DNA of 64,000 bases. It comes from Sandaracinus sp. (GTDB lineage Bacteria; Myxococcota_A; Polyangia; Polyangiales; Houyiibacteriaceae). Of the stretch, positions 1 to 8,610 are shown one piece after another (position 1 is the stretch's first letter; each line of letters starts with the position of its first letter). Position numbers and translations under genes: made by a program. Where the stretch lies: contig PABA01000235.1 of the NCBI GenBank assembly GCA_002699025.1, positions 45,876-109,875 of the forward strand, in the 5' to 3' direction. The notes beneath the pieces are model-generated. The model ran no database searches, was not told the DNA's origin, and saw only the letters and a list, made by a program, of their open reading frames with translations.

Positions 1-1467
1 GTGCTCTCCGTCGTGGACGAGGTCGCCGGCCGCGATGAGCGCGCGCGCCGCCTCCATCACGCCGAGCGGCGAGTCTCCGCCGAGCACGGCCACGCGGCGG
101 ACGATGTCCTCGTCGGCGTCGCCGAGCGTCTCCTGCGCGACGGCCTTCGCGTCGTCGATGCGCAGCTGCGGGAGCACGAGGTCCCGGAAGGGGAGGGCGC
201 GGAGCGGCGGCGGCAGCGTGGCGTCGACGGGCGCGCGGGCGACGAAGAAGGCGCCGCCCCGCTCGGCCACCTCGGCGAGGAGCGCGAGGGTCGCCCCGTC
301 CACGCTCGGCACGGGGTCGACGACGAACCAGGGGCGCGCGCCGAAGGCCTGGGCGGCGGCCTCCACGGCTTCGGTCCAGGGCACGGGCTCGCCGACGGCG
401 ACGCGCCCGAGCGTCGGGCCGAGGGACTCGGCGGCCGCCTCGGGGGAGCCGTGCTCGCGGAGGAGCGCGAGCCGCAGGCTGCCGAGGGGCTCGAGGGCAC
501 CCGGGACGCCGCTGACGCGCACGACGCGGGCCGGCTCGAGCCGCTCCCGGAGCGCGTCGAGGAAGGTCTGGGCGCCGGCCCCGCTCGGCCCGCGGAGCGC
601 GAAGCAGGACAGGCCCTCCTCGGCGGCGCCCGCCTCGAGGGGCGCCAGCGCGTCGCGGAGGGCGGGCGGAGGGCTCGCCGGCTCGAGGTAGGCGATGGCG
701 AGGCGGCAGGCCGCGCGCCGGGGCACCTGCCGATCGAGCGTGGAGCCTCGGAGGGCCGCCGCGCCCGTGCCCACGCTCCGGCCGAAGAGGTAGGTCGTCG
801 ACGCGAGCTCGCGCGTGCCCGCGTCGACCACGAGCTCGCCCCGGCGCGCCCGGTTCGCGAGGAGCTGGGCCCGATCGATGGCCGCGCCGAGCACCCGCTC
901 CTCGGCCTCGAGGAGCTCGCCCGTCCCCGCGCCGAAGGCCACCCGGAAGCCGCCCGGGACCGCGTCGCTCGCCTCCGCCTCGTCGAGGAGCGCGAGGGCG
1001 GCGTCGAGGGCGTCCGTGAGCTCGGTCAGCTCGAAGGCGACGGCGACGGCGCCGCCCAGGCTGCCGAGGAGCGCGCCGCCGGAGGCCTGCAGCCGCGACT
1101 GGACGTGGCTGGTCCAGGCGGCGAGGGCCGCGGGCTCGTCCTGCTCCACGCGCCGCGGCGGGAAGGCCCGATGCCAGAGCACGAGCCGCTCGAGGCCGAC
1201 CACTGGCTCGAGGGCGGCTGGTTCGAGAGCGACTGGTTCGAGATCGGCGGGCTCGAGATCGGCGGGCTCGAGAGCGGCGGGCTCGAGAGCGGCGGGCTCG
1301 AGATCGGCGGGCTCGAGATCGGCTGGCTCGACGCTCGGAGGCGTGCTCGCGCCGGGGGCCGCCGGGAGCGCCACGGTCGAGCGCTCGCCGGGCGCACGGG
1401 GAGCGTCCGGGCCGCTCGGGCCCTCCTCCCGCGGCTCCGATGCGCCCGCGCCCCCCTCTCGCTCCAT
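1..1467 (-). CDS. Signalling protein with degenerate class III cyclase-homology and AAA_16/STAND ATPase domains (partial, runs off the left edge)
   Basis: The ATG at 1467 opens a minus-strand frame with no stop down to base 1, giving 489 visible residues; the C-terminus is outside the window. It starts 15 bases after the pspA stop, so the two are probably co-transcribed. Residues about 48-90 are a Leu-Glu-Pro-Ala pentapeptide repeat linker. Residues about 130-225 resemble a class III nucleotide cyclase fold (for example RVLGAAIDRAQLLANRA), but the usual metal/GD motif reads GSLGGAVAVAF, so it is probably non-catalytic. From about residue 275 an ATPase follows whose P-loop reads GPSGAGAQT, with no lysine at the GK[ST] position. 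The later segment WFVVDPVPSVDG resembles the Walker B region of AAA_16 signalling ATPases. Inference: a regulatory scaffold rather than an enzyme, possibly sensing envelope stress with PspA. Confidence 0.72.
   Translation of the reverse strand, partial: MEREGGAGASEPREEGPSGPDAPRAPGERSTVALPAAPGASTPPSVEPADLEPADLEPAALEPAALEPADLEPADLEPVALEPAALEPVVGLERLVLWHRAFPPRRVEQDEPAALAAWTSHVQSRLQASGGALLGSLGGAVAVAFELTELTDALDAALALLDEAEASDAVPGGFRVAFGAGTGELLEAEERVLGAAIDRAQLLANRARRGELVVDAGTRELASTTYLFGRSVGTGAAALRGSTLDRQVPRRAACRLAIAYLEPASPPPALRDALAPLEAGAAEEGLSCFALRGPSGAGAQTFLDALRERLEPARVVRVSGVPGALEPLGSLRLALLREHGSPEAAAESLGPTLGRVAVGEPVPWTEAVEAAAQAFGARPWFVVDPVPSVDGATLALLAEVAERGGAFFVARAPVDATLPPPLRALPFRDLVLPQLRIDDAKAVAQETLGDADEDIVRRVAVLGGDSPLGVMEAARALIAAGDLVHDGEH
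1205..1332 (-). repeat. In-frame 15-base tandem repeat, about 8.5 copies
   Basis: The unit ggctcgagatcggcg (with agc/atc variants) repeats every 15 bases from 1205 to 1324, with a partial ninth copy. On the minus strand it encodes repeats of the type LEPAD/LEPAA between the N-terminus and the cyclase-like domain of the partial protein. The period of 15 keeps the frame whatever the copy number, so length variation would be tolerated. Confidence 0.9.
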
Positions 1468-1482
1468 CCGCCCGGTCGCTCC

Positions 1483-2166
1483 TCAGTCGAGCTTCGACTT
1501 CAGCGCGGCGAGCTCGTCCTCGACCGCCGAGTCCCCGCTCGAGCGCTCGAGCTTGCGGAACTTCGCCTCGAGCTCCGCCGCCTTCACCTCGTCGTCCTCG
1601 AGGATGCCGTGCACCTCGACCTCGGCGTCGAGCTGGTCGATGCGGCCGGCCATGCGCTCGAGCTCGTCGAAGGTGTCCGAGCCGGAGCCGAAGCGGCTGC
1701 CGCCCGGCGAGGTGCCCGGCGTCTCGCGCGCCTTGCGCACCTGCGAGGCGAGGCTGGCCTTGCGCGCCTCGAGGTCCTCGATCTTCTGCTCGATGCGCTC
1801 GAGCGTGTCCTTCATCTGCTCGGCCGTGGAGGCGGAGCCGTTGGCGCGCGCGCGGACCTCCTCGGCCTTCTTCCTCGAGCGCTGCTTCTGCTTCAGGGCC
1901 TCGCGCGCGAGGTCGTCGTCGCCCGACTTGAGCGCCAGCACGGCCTTGCGCTCCCAGCTCTCCGCCTCCTCCTCGAGCTCGGCGGCCTCCTTGTCGAGGC
2001 GCTTGGCGGTGCCGAGCGTCGTGAGCAGCTCGCGCTTCGCCTTCTTCATCTCCGCCTTCATGTCGATGATCGTCTGACCGATCAGCTTCTCCGGGTCCTC
2101 GGCCTTGTCGACGAGGGCGTTGAGGTTCGACTTGATGACGGTGTTCAGGCGGCTGAAGATGCCCAT
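1483..2166 (-). CDS. pspA: PspA/IM30 (phage shock protein A) family membrane-stress protein
   Basis: A 227-residue protein, the usual length for PspA/Vipp1. PspA-family proteins coat the inner face of the cytoplasmic membrane during envelope stress and polymerise in an ESCRT-III-like way. The start MGIFSRLNTVIKSNLNALVD is the classic N-terminal amphipathic helix, followed by DPEKLIGQTIIDM and long charged coiled-coil helices to the end. The ATG at 2166 is chosen over upstream starts because it begins exactly at the family N-terminus and has the Shine-Dalgarno sequence GGAGGA at 2171-2176. The upstream extension is low-complexity repeat. It is the first gene of a minus-strand pair with the ATPase-like gene. 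No pspF or pspBC is visible. Confidence 0.93.
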   Translation of the reverse strand: MGIFSRLNTVIKSNLNALVDKAEDPEKLIGQTIIDMKAEMKKAKRELLTTLGTAKRLDKEAAELEEEAESWERKAVLALKSGDDDLAREALKQKQRSRKKAEEVRARANGSASTAEQMKDTLERIEQKIEDLEARKASLASQVRKARETPGTSPGGSRFGSGSDTFDELERMAGRIDQLDAEVEVHGILEDDEVKAAELEAKFRKLERSSGDSAVEDELAALKSKLD

Positions 2167-2210
2167 CGATTCCTCCGGGTGCGGGGCCGGTGCCCGCGGG
2201 AATGGATGCC

Positions 2211-2302
2211 CGCGGAGACGATTCTCGCGGAGATGATTCGCGGAGATTCTACGCGGAGATGTTCGCGGAGAGGGTGGTTCGGGGAGACCGTCTTCGCGGA
2301 GA
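2211..2302 (+). repeat. Six CGCGGAGA direct repeats upstream of pspA
   Basis: The octamer cgcggaga occurs at 2211, 2226, 2239, 2252, 2264 and 2295, with a variant tcggggaga near 2279. Most copies lie 12-15 bases apart. They fill the 320-base divergent spacer between pspA (minus) and the epimerase (plus), close to where the pspA promoter should lie. They could be a multi-site operator or a decayed minisatellite; sequence alone cannot decide. The rest of the spacer (2303-2486) shows no gene. Confidence 0.7.
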
Positions 2303-2486
2303 CGGGGGTGCCGCGCGAGACCCGGCGGCCTCACCGCGAACACAGACACGAAAAGCCCGCCGAGAAGCGCCCGCGAGGCGCCTCGACGCGGCCTTCATCG
2401 TTTCACGCCTCGCCGGGGATGTAAACGCATGGTAACGCCCGGCTCGCGGGCCCACGGCGGCGTCCGCGACGGGGACGGACGAGACG

Positions 2487-3446
<960 letters not shown>

Positions 3447-3630
3447 GGCGCTCGCCCAGCGCCTGCGAAGCCCCCGCCTGCGAAGCCCTGCCGGGTCGGG
3501 GGGAAGCCGCGGGACGCGGGAAGCGCGTGCGGCCGGCCGCGCGCTCCGGCCTGTCGCGCGCTCCGGCCGCACGCGGAGCCGGAGGATATCGTCCACCCGC
3601 GCTTGACCCGGTGAGCCGCGGCCAGTCAGC

Positions 3631-4776
3631 ATGATCGAACCGATGGGTCGCAGAGTCCTCCCGCTGGACGAGGTCCGCGCCGACGGCTGGTTCGAGAGAC
3701 TCGGAGACGGCGCGCCGCAGTTCCGGGAGCTCTGCGAGGCCCTGGGCGAGAAGGTGGTGGCGTTCGCCATCGTGGCGGGCGTGCGCATCACGGCCGTGGC
3801 CCTCGATCGGCGCGCCCCGGACGCGAGCGTCGTGAGCTTCTGCCTCGGCGACGAGGAGGACGAGCATCAGCTTCCGCTCGGCGAGCTCCGCCGGCGCCTG
3901 GCCTCGAGCCTCCTCGCGGACGAGCCCTTCCCCACGACGCTCTCCGCCTCCCCGACGGCGCAGGAGCTCCAGCGCTTCATCGGCTACCGCTACCTGCTCC
4001 TGGCGCCGCTCTTCGGCCTGACGCTCTGCCACCTCGAGCTCGCCGACGAGGGCGAGGAGGACGAGGACGTGGAGCCGCCGAGGGTGCTCGTCGACCTCGG
4101 CGCCGCGCGCGACCTCGTCCCGCTCTCCGAGCTCCGCCAGCTGATCAAGGACCGGGTGCGGACGGAGGGCCAGGCCGCCGCGGGCGCCTCTCCCTTCGCC
4201 ATCGACCTGAACGTCGTGCCGAAGGCCGCCGAGGCGAACGCGGCGGGCCAGTGGTCGAAGACCATCGAGCTCCTCGGCGCCTGGCCCGGGCCCCTCTCCA
4301 TGCTCATGCGCACGCGCGAGGGGCAGGAGCTCGCGCCGGAGGTGAAGGCCAGCCTGGCGCGCGCGCTCGGGCTCCTCGGGACGGCTTACGTGGAGCTGGG
4401 CAACTACGAGTGGGCCGAGGAGGTCCTGCGGCTCGGCATCCAGTGGGGGCAGGCGGTCGGCGGGGACGCGACGGCGGACCTCTTCCGGCGGCTCGGGCAC
4501 GCCCACGTGATCCGCGACCGGCACGGGCAGGCCATCGGCCTCCTGCGGCGGGCCCTGGCGCTCGGGGCGGCGCGGGAGGACGTGCTGCCGCTCCTGGCGC
4601 GCTCCTTCGTCGCTCGGGAGCGCTTCGTGGCGGCGGCGATCTGCGTCGAGGAGGCGCGCTCGCTCGGCGTCGACGGCGAGGAGCTCGAGGCCACGCACGA
4701 CCGGGCGACGGAAGCGCTCGGCGAGACCTGGGCGCGCTTCCGGGCCGTGGTGCCGGCGAGCTTCGGAGAGCGCTGA
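3631..4776 (+). CDS. TPR-containing cytoplasmic protein of unknown function
   Basis: A 381-residue protein with no signal peptide. The N-terminal 200 residues are not recognised; they contain an acidic stretch (GEEDEDVE). From about residue 230 to the end there are TPR-like helical pairs, for example LLGTAYVELGNYEWAEEVL and LGHAHVIRDRHGQAIGLLRR. Its stop overlaps the ATG of the next gene by one base, so it leads a coupled operon of TPR protein, acidic TPR protein and secreted protease. A TTGACC box at 3603-3608 lies 18 bases before CAGCAT at 3627-3632. If that is the promoter, the true start would be the in-frame ATG at 3643 (MGRRVLPLDEV) instead of 3631. A role as an adaptor is inference. 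Confidence 0.8.
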   Translation: MIEPMGRRVLPLDEVRADGWFERLGDGAPQFRELCEALGEKVVAFAIVAGVRITAVALDRRAPDASVVSFCLGDEEDEHQLPLGELRRRLASSLLADEPFPTTLSASPTAQELQRFIGYRYLLLAPLFGLTLCHLELADEGEEDEDVEPPRVLVDLGAARDLVPLSELRQLIKDRVRTEGQAAAGASPFAIDLNVVPKAAEANAAGQWSKTIELLGAWPGPLSMLMRTREGQELAPEVKASLARALGLLGTAYVELGNYEWAEEVLRLGIQWGQAVGGDATADLFRRLGHAHVIRDRHGQAIGLLRRALALGAAREDVLPLLARSFVARERFVAAAICVEEARSLGVDGEELEATHDRATEALGETWARFRAVVPASFGER

Positions 4777-6935
4777 TGGCGGGCCCGGCGACGAGAGCGG
4801 CGGCCCGCCTGGACGGGCCGCGCTTCGATCTCCGCTTCGCCCGGGGCCGGGCGCGGCTGGCCCTCGGGCGGCCGCTGGTGCAGCCGGGCCTGCGCGTCGA
4901 GCGGCTCGGCGCCGAGGCGGAGCTCGACGGCGCGGTGGACGTGCGGCGAGGCGCCGCGGCCTTTCGGCACCGGCGGATGCAGCTCACGGAGCTGGACGCG
5001 GAGCTGCGCCTCGAGGACGCCCTGGCCCGGGGCCCGGCGGCGCGGCGGCTTCGCGTCGAGGCCTTCGCGGGGGGCGCCGCCGAGGACGATCCGCTCCGCG
5101 TGACCCTGCTCGTGCGCGACCCCATCGGCGTGCTCGGCCTGGAGCTCGCGCTGGCCTTCGACGGCCCCGACCTGCTCCTCTTCCCGACGGCGCTCGCCGC
5201 CCTCGACGCCGGGCCACACGGGCTCGCGGCGCGGGTGGACGCGGCGGCGCGGAGCTTCGGCCTGGAGCTCGACCACGCGCTCGGCGCCCTCCGCTGGCGG
5301 CGCCCCGTGCGGCGGCTCCTCGCGGAGATGCTCCTCCCGGCGGGCTGGCGCCTCCCGGACGAGCGCGCCGCGGTCTTCACGCTCGAGGCCCGGGGTCGCG
5401 CGCTCCGCCTGCGTACGGACGCGGCGGCCGGTGAGCGCGGAGCGGCCCGGCTGCAGCGCGCGCGGGCGGCGGCCACGCCCCTCGACGACGAGCTCGCGCT
5501 CCTCGACCTCGAGGCGGTCCCCCCCGGCGAGGAGGGGGAGGCGCTCGCGGCCATCCGCCGCGCCTGGGGTCCCTGGCTCTTCGCCGAGGCGGCCCTGAGC
5601 GCCGCCGAGCGCGCGCCCTCGCAGCATCGCGAGCGGGTCGTGGACGCGCTCCTCGCCTGGCCGACCGAGTCGCGCCTCTGGGAGCGGTGGGTCCCGCGGC
5701 TCGCCCTCGAGGGGGGCCGCGAGGTGCTCGTGCTGGCGGAGGCGGCCGTGGCGGGTCCGCTGGCGTCGACGACGCGGGCCCGGCTCGTGGGGGAGGCGCT
5801 CGCCGCCTGGCTCGACACCGGGCCGATCCTGAGCGAGGCCGACGAGGCGCGGCTCGGTCCCCTGCTCGCGCGGGCGCAGGCGCTCGGGCCGGGCATGCCC
5901 GTCGTCGAGGCGGCGTCGGCGGCGCTGGCGCTCCGCGAGGGGCGCCACCGGGCGGCGGCGGAGGCCTGGCGTCGGGCGGCGGACACGAGCCTCGATCCGC
6001 GCGAGGCCGGGCGCTGGCGGCGGCGGGCGGCGGAGCTGCTGCTCGTCCTGGACGGGCCCCGGGCGGCCGAGCCGCTCTTCCGGCAGGCGCTCGTGGAGTG
6101 CGGCGAGGAGCCGACGCTGATCGCGCAGCTCGCGGGCGTGCTCGGGGAGCGCGGCGACGAGACGGGGGCCGGCGAGCTCTACGGGCGCCTCTTGCGCATG
6201 CGGCCGGAGGACGAGGAGAGCTGGCGGGCGGCGCTCCTGGCGGCGGCGCGGCACCACGTGGAGGCCGGGGCGCCGGATCGGGCGCGGCCCTTCTTGGCGG
6301 CGGTGGACGACGCGCCCTCGCTCGCGGAGCTCACGGGGGAATGGGCGCCGGAGGAGGGGGGCGAGTCGGTGGCGCCGGTCGAGCCGGGCGACGACTACGA
6401 CGACTGCGAGGACGAGGACGACGACGCGCCCCTGGTGCCGCGCGAGGTGCTGGCTTCGGAGGCCTCCGTGGTCCTGCCCGGCCGGCGCTGGCGCGAGGAG
6501 GCGAGCGAGGACGAGCCGCCGGACGACGCGCTGCGGATCGACGCGGACCTGCTCGACGGCGAGGTGCTCGACGAGGCGAGCGCGTCGGCCGTGCTCGACG
6601 CCCTCGAGGACGCGGTGGGCGCGAGCGAGGAGGACGACGAGGAGCCGCCGGTCGGGCCCGGCGTGCTGCCGCCCTTCCCGGGGGCGTCGGGGCCGCCGGT
6701 GACGCTCGTGCACGTGGCCGACGACGAGCTCCGGGCGCTGCTCCAGGAGGCGGCGCGGGCGGAGGACCCGGCGGGGCTCCTCGAGGGCGCGCTCGAGGAG
6801 GCGCTGGCGGACGCGGACGCGGCGGGGCTCCGGCGGGTGCTGCGGGTGCTCGATCGGCTGGACGGGGTCGATGGGGAGCGGGAGCTCCGCGAGCGGGCCC
6901 AGCGGCTCCTGCGCCGGCTGGGTGAGGAGCCGTGA
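4776..6935 (+). CDS. Large hypothetical protein with beta-rich N-terminus, TPR-like middle and acidic C-terminal region
   Basis: A 719-residue protein whose ATG overlaps the previous stop (TGATG). No signal peptide or membrane segment is evident. Residues 1-210 look beta-rich (RFDLRFARGRARLALG, VLGLELALAFDGPDLLLFP) and match nothing I recognise. Residues about 250-520 are alpha-helical and TPR-like (REGRHRAAAEAWRRAADTS, RAAEPLFRQALVECGEEP). About residues 530-630 are strongly acidic, with runs such as DDYDDCEDEDDDAP, followed by a short helical C-terminus. It overlaps the downstream protease gene by four bases (GTGA). The three-gene coupling suggests a shared process, but no function can be named. 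The upstream half of the longer in-frame reading is a shadow of the previous gene. Confidence 0.82.
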   Translation: MAGPATRAAARLDGPRFDLRFARGRARLALGRPLVQPGLRVERLGAEAELDGAVDVRRGAAAFRHRRMQLTELDAELRLEDALARGPAARRLRVEAFAGGAAEDDPLRVTLLVRDPIGVLGLELALAFDGPDLLLFPTALAALDAGPHGLAARVDAAARSFGLELDHALGALRWRRPVRRLLAEMLLPAGWRLPDERAAVFTLEARGRALRLRTDAAAGERGAARLQRARAAATPLDDELALLDLEAVPPGEEGEALAAIRRAWGPWLFAEAALSAAERAPSQHRERVVDALLAWPTESRLWERWVPRLALEGGREVLVLAEAAVAGPLASTTRARLVGEALAAWLDTGPILSEADEARLGPLLARAQALGPGMPVVEAASAALALREGRHRAAAEAWRRAADTSLDPREAGRWRRRAAELLLVLDGPRAAEPLFRQALVECGEEPTLIAQLAGVLGERGDETGAGELYGRLLRMRPEDEESWRAALLAAARHHVEAGAPDRARPFLAAVDDAPSLAELTGEWAPEEGGESVAPVEPGDDYDDCEDEDDDAPLVPREVLASEASVVLPGRRWREEASEDEPPDDALRIDADLLDGEVLDEASASAVLDALEDAVGASEEDDEEPPVGPGVLPPFPGASGPPVTLVHVADDELRALLQEAARAEDPAGLLEGALEEALADADAAGLRRVLRVLDRLDGVDGERELRERAQRLLRRLGEEP

Positions 6936-8512
6936 GGCGGGCCGCCGCGCTCGCGCTCGCGCTCGGGCTGGCGCTCGGGTGCAGCGCGCGCACGCCCCTC
7001 GGGGTCGGCGCGCCCTCCGCGGCCCCCGACGCCGGCGAGCTCGACGACGCTGGCGTCGCGGACGGCAGCGCCCCGGACGGAGGCATCCCGGACGGGGGAA
7101 CGGACGCCGCCCGACCGCCGCCTCCCCCGCGGGATGGCGGGACCGACGCGGGCGCGGACGGCGGCCGCGACGCGGGCCGGCCGCCCGACGTGCTCTGCGA
7201 GGCCGACGCCGACTGCCCGGCCGACCGCCTCTGCCGGCTCGACGACGCGCTCGCCGGCGAGGACCTCGCGCCCGCCCCGCTCGTGTGCGGCGAGGCGAGC
7301 CCGGCCGCCCTCGACTTCGAGCGCTGCGATCTCCCCGCCGACTGCGCCCGCGGGCTCTGCCTCGTCGCCGGGGTCTGCACGCCGCCCTGCCTGGGCGACG
7401 CGGACTGCGGCCCGGGCCTGCGCTGCCGCGAGGTCCATGCGCGTACGGCGGCGCGCGCGCTCCAGCCCTTCCGGGGCTGCGTGCCCGCCTTCGTCCCCCC
7501 GGCGGGCGCCACCGTCGAGGCGGTCGCGGAGAGCCTCGTCGCGCCGCCCGGGGGCGAGGAGCTCGCGATCCCGCTCCGCGCGCCGGGCATGGAGCCCACG
7601 CTGCACCTCCTGCTCCCGCGCGAGGAGGCGCTCGTCTTCCCGCTCCGCCTGACGAGCGGGGGCGAGGTGCTCTCGGACGCCGAGCGCTTCGTCCCGGGCG
7701 AGCCGCCGCCGCGCAACCCGGTGGTCGGCGAGAGCCTGGTGACCGTGCTCCTGCCGAACGCCGGCGGGGCGCCGCCGGCGGGCCCGCTCGAGCTGACGGT
7801 GGTCGCCGATGGGCGGACCACGCTCGACCTCTTCGAGCTCCGGGGCGGTCCCCGGGGGCGCCGGCTGGACGTGGACGTCTTCTACGTGGGCGGGGGCCGG
7901 CTGAGGCCCGCCGGCGAGGCCGGGCCGCCGCGGCTGGCGAGCGCGCTGCGTGGCGCCATGGCGCGGCTCGGGCTCCGACTCGGGCGCGTGCACCAGCACG
8001 AGGTCGTCGGCGCGCTGCGGGGCCGCTACGGGATCCTCGAGGCGGTGGGCGAGCGCATGCCCGAGCTCGGCGACCTCTTCGCGCTGAGCGCCGGCGCGCC
8101 GGAGAGCTCCGTGGCCCTCTTCGTCGTGCGCGACATGGAGCTCGCCCTCGGCATCAGCGGCGGCATCCCGGGCCCCTGGACCGCGCCCGGGACGCGCGCG
8201 AGCGGCGTGGCCGTGGCCTTCGACCTGCTCGACATGCCGGGCTTCCCCCTCCCCCTCGAGCGCGTGCTCGCCCACGAATTCGGGCACTACCTCGGGCTCT
8301 TCCACACGACGGAGGCGGACGGGACGCGGATCGAGCCGCTCGGGGACACGCCCGCCTGCCCGGTGGAGAACGACGCGGACGGCGACGGCTTCCTGCTCCC
8401 CGAGGAGTGCGTGGGGGCGGGCGGCGACAACCTGATGTTCTGGGCGGCCGGCGGCGACGGGCTGAGCGCGGAGCAGCGGGGGCTCGTGCGCCGGGCGCTG
8501 CTCCTCCGCTGA
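6932..8512 (+). CDS. Secreted metzincin-type zinc metalloprotease lipoprotein
   Basis: A 526-residue protein whose GTG start overlaps the previous stop. The N-terminus MRRAAALALALGLALGCSA is a lipoprotein signal with a lipobox ending at Cys17. An Asp/Gly/Ala-rich linker (about 30-85) and a Cys-rich section (about 88-175) follow. The zinc-binding metzincin motif HEFGHYLGLFH starts at residue 448 and contains HExxHxxGxxH. NLMFW about 50 residues later is the likely Met-turn. The motif context resembles pappalysin/matrixin-like proteases. It probably acts at the outer membrane surface on extracellular protein. The catalytic Glu and all three His ligands are present, so it should be active. It is unusual to find a secreted protease coupled to two cytoplasmic TPR genes. 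Confidence 0.86.
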   Translation: MRRAAALALALGLALGCSARTPLGVGAPSAAPDAGELDDAGVADGSAPDGGIPDGGTDAARPPPPPRDGGTDAGADGGRDAGRPPDVLCEADADCPADRLCRLDDALAGEDLAPAPLVCGEASPAALDFERCDLPADCARGLCLVAGVCTPPCLGDADCGPGLRCREVHARTAARALQPFRGCVPAFVPPAGATVEAVAESLVAPPGGEELAIPLRAPGMEPTLHLLLPREEALVFPLRLTSGGEVLSDAERFVPGEPPPRNPVVGESLVTVLLPNAGGAPPAGPLELTVVADGRTTLDLFELRGGPRGRRLDVDVFYVGGGRLRPAGEAGPPRLASALRGAMARLGLRLGRVHQHEVVGALRGRYGILEAVGERMPELGDLFALSAGAPESSVALFVVRDMELALGISGGIPGPWTAPGTRASGVAVAFDLLDMPGFPLPLERVLAHEFGHYLGLFHTTEADGTRIEPLGDTPACPVENDADGDGFLLPEECVGAGGDNLMFWAAGGDGLSAEQRGLVRRALLLR

Positions 8513-8597
8513 ACCTCGACCGCTTCGATGGGCCCGCTCGCCGACGCGAGGCCCGAGGGGCCCGGCGAGCACGTGGCGGGGCGGCGCGATCCTGGGC

Positions 8598-8603
8598 TAT
8601 AGC
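8598..8603 (+). promoter_or_regulatory. -10-like TATAGC placed 7 bases before the kinase start (probable leaderless promoter)
   Basis: TATAGC is followed by seven bases and then the ATG at 8611. There is no Shine-Dalgarno sequence between them. A transcript starting 6-8 bases after a -10 box would begin at or beside the start codon. No clear -35 is visible 17 bases upstream. Confidence 0.4.
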
Positions 8604-8610
8604 CTCCCCG

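Noticed and set aside
1..2424. A plus-strand open frame of 807 codons across pspA and its neighbour
   Set aside because: It is the antisense shadow of two minus-strand genes with clear domains (PspA and the ATPase-like protein). Its peptide is low-complexity Arg/Glu/Gly.
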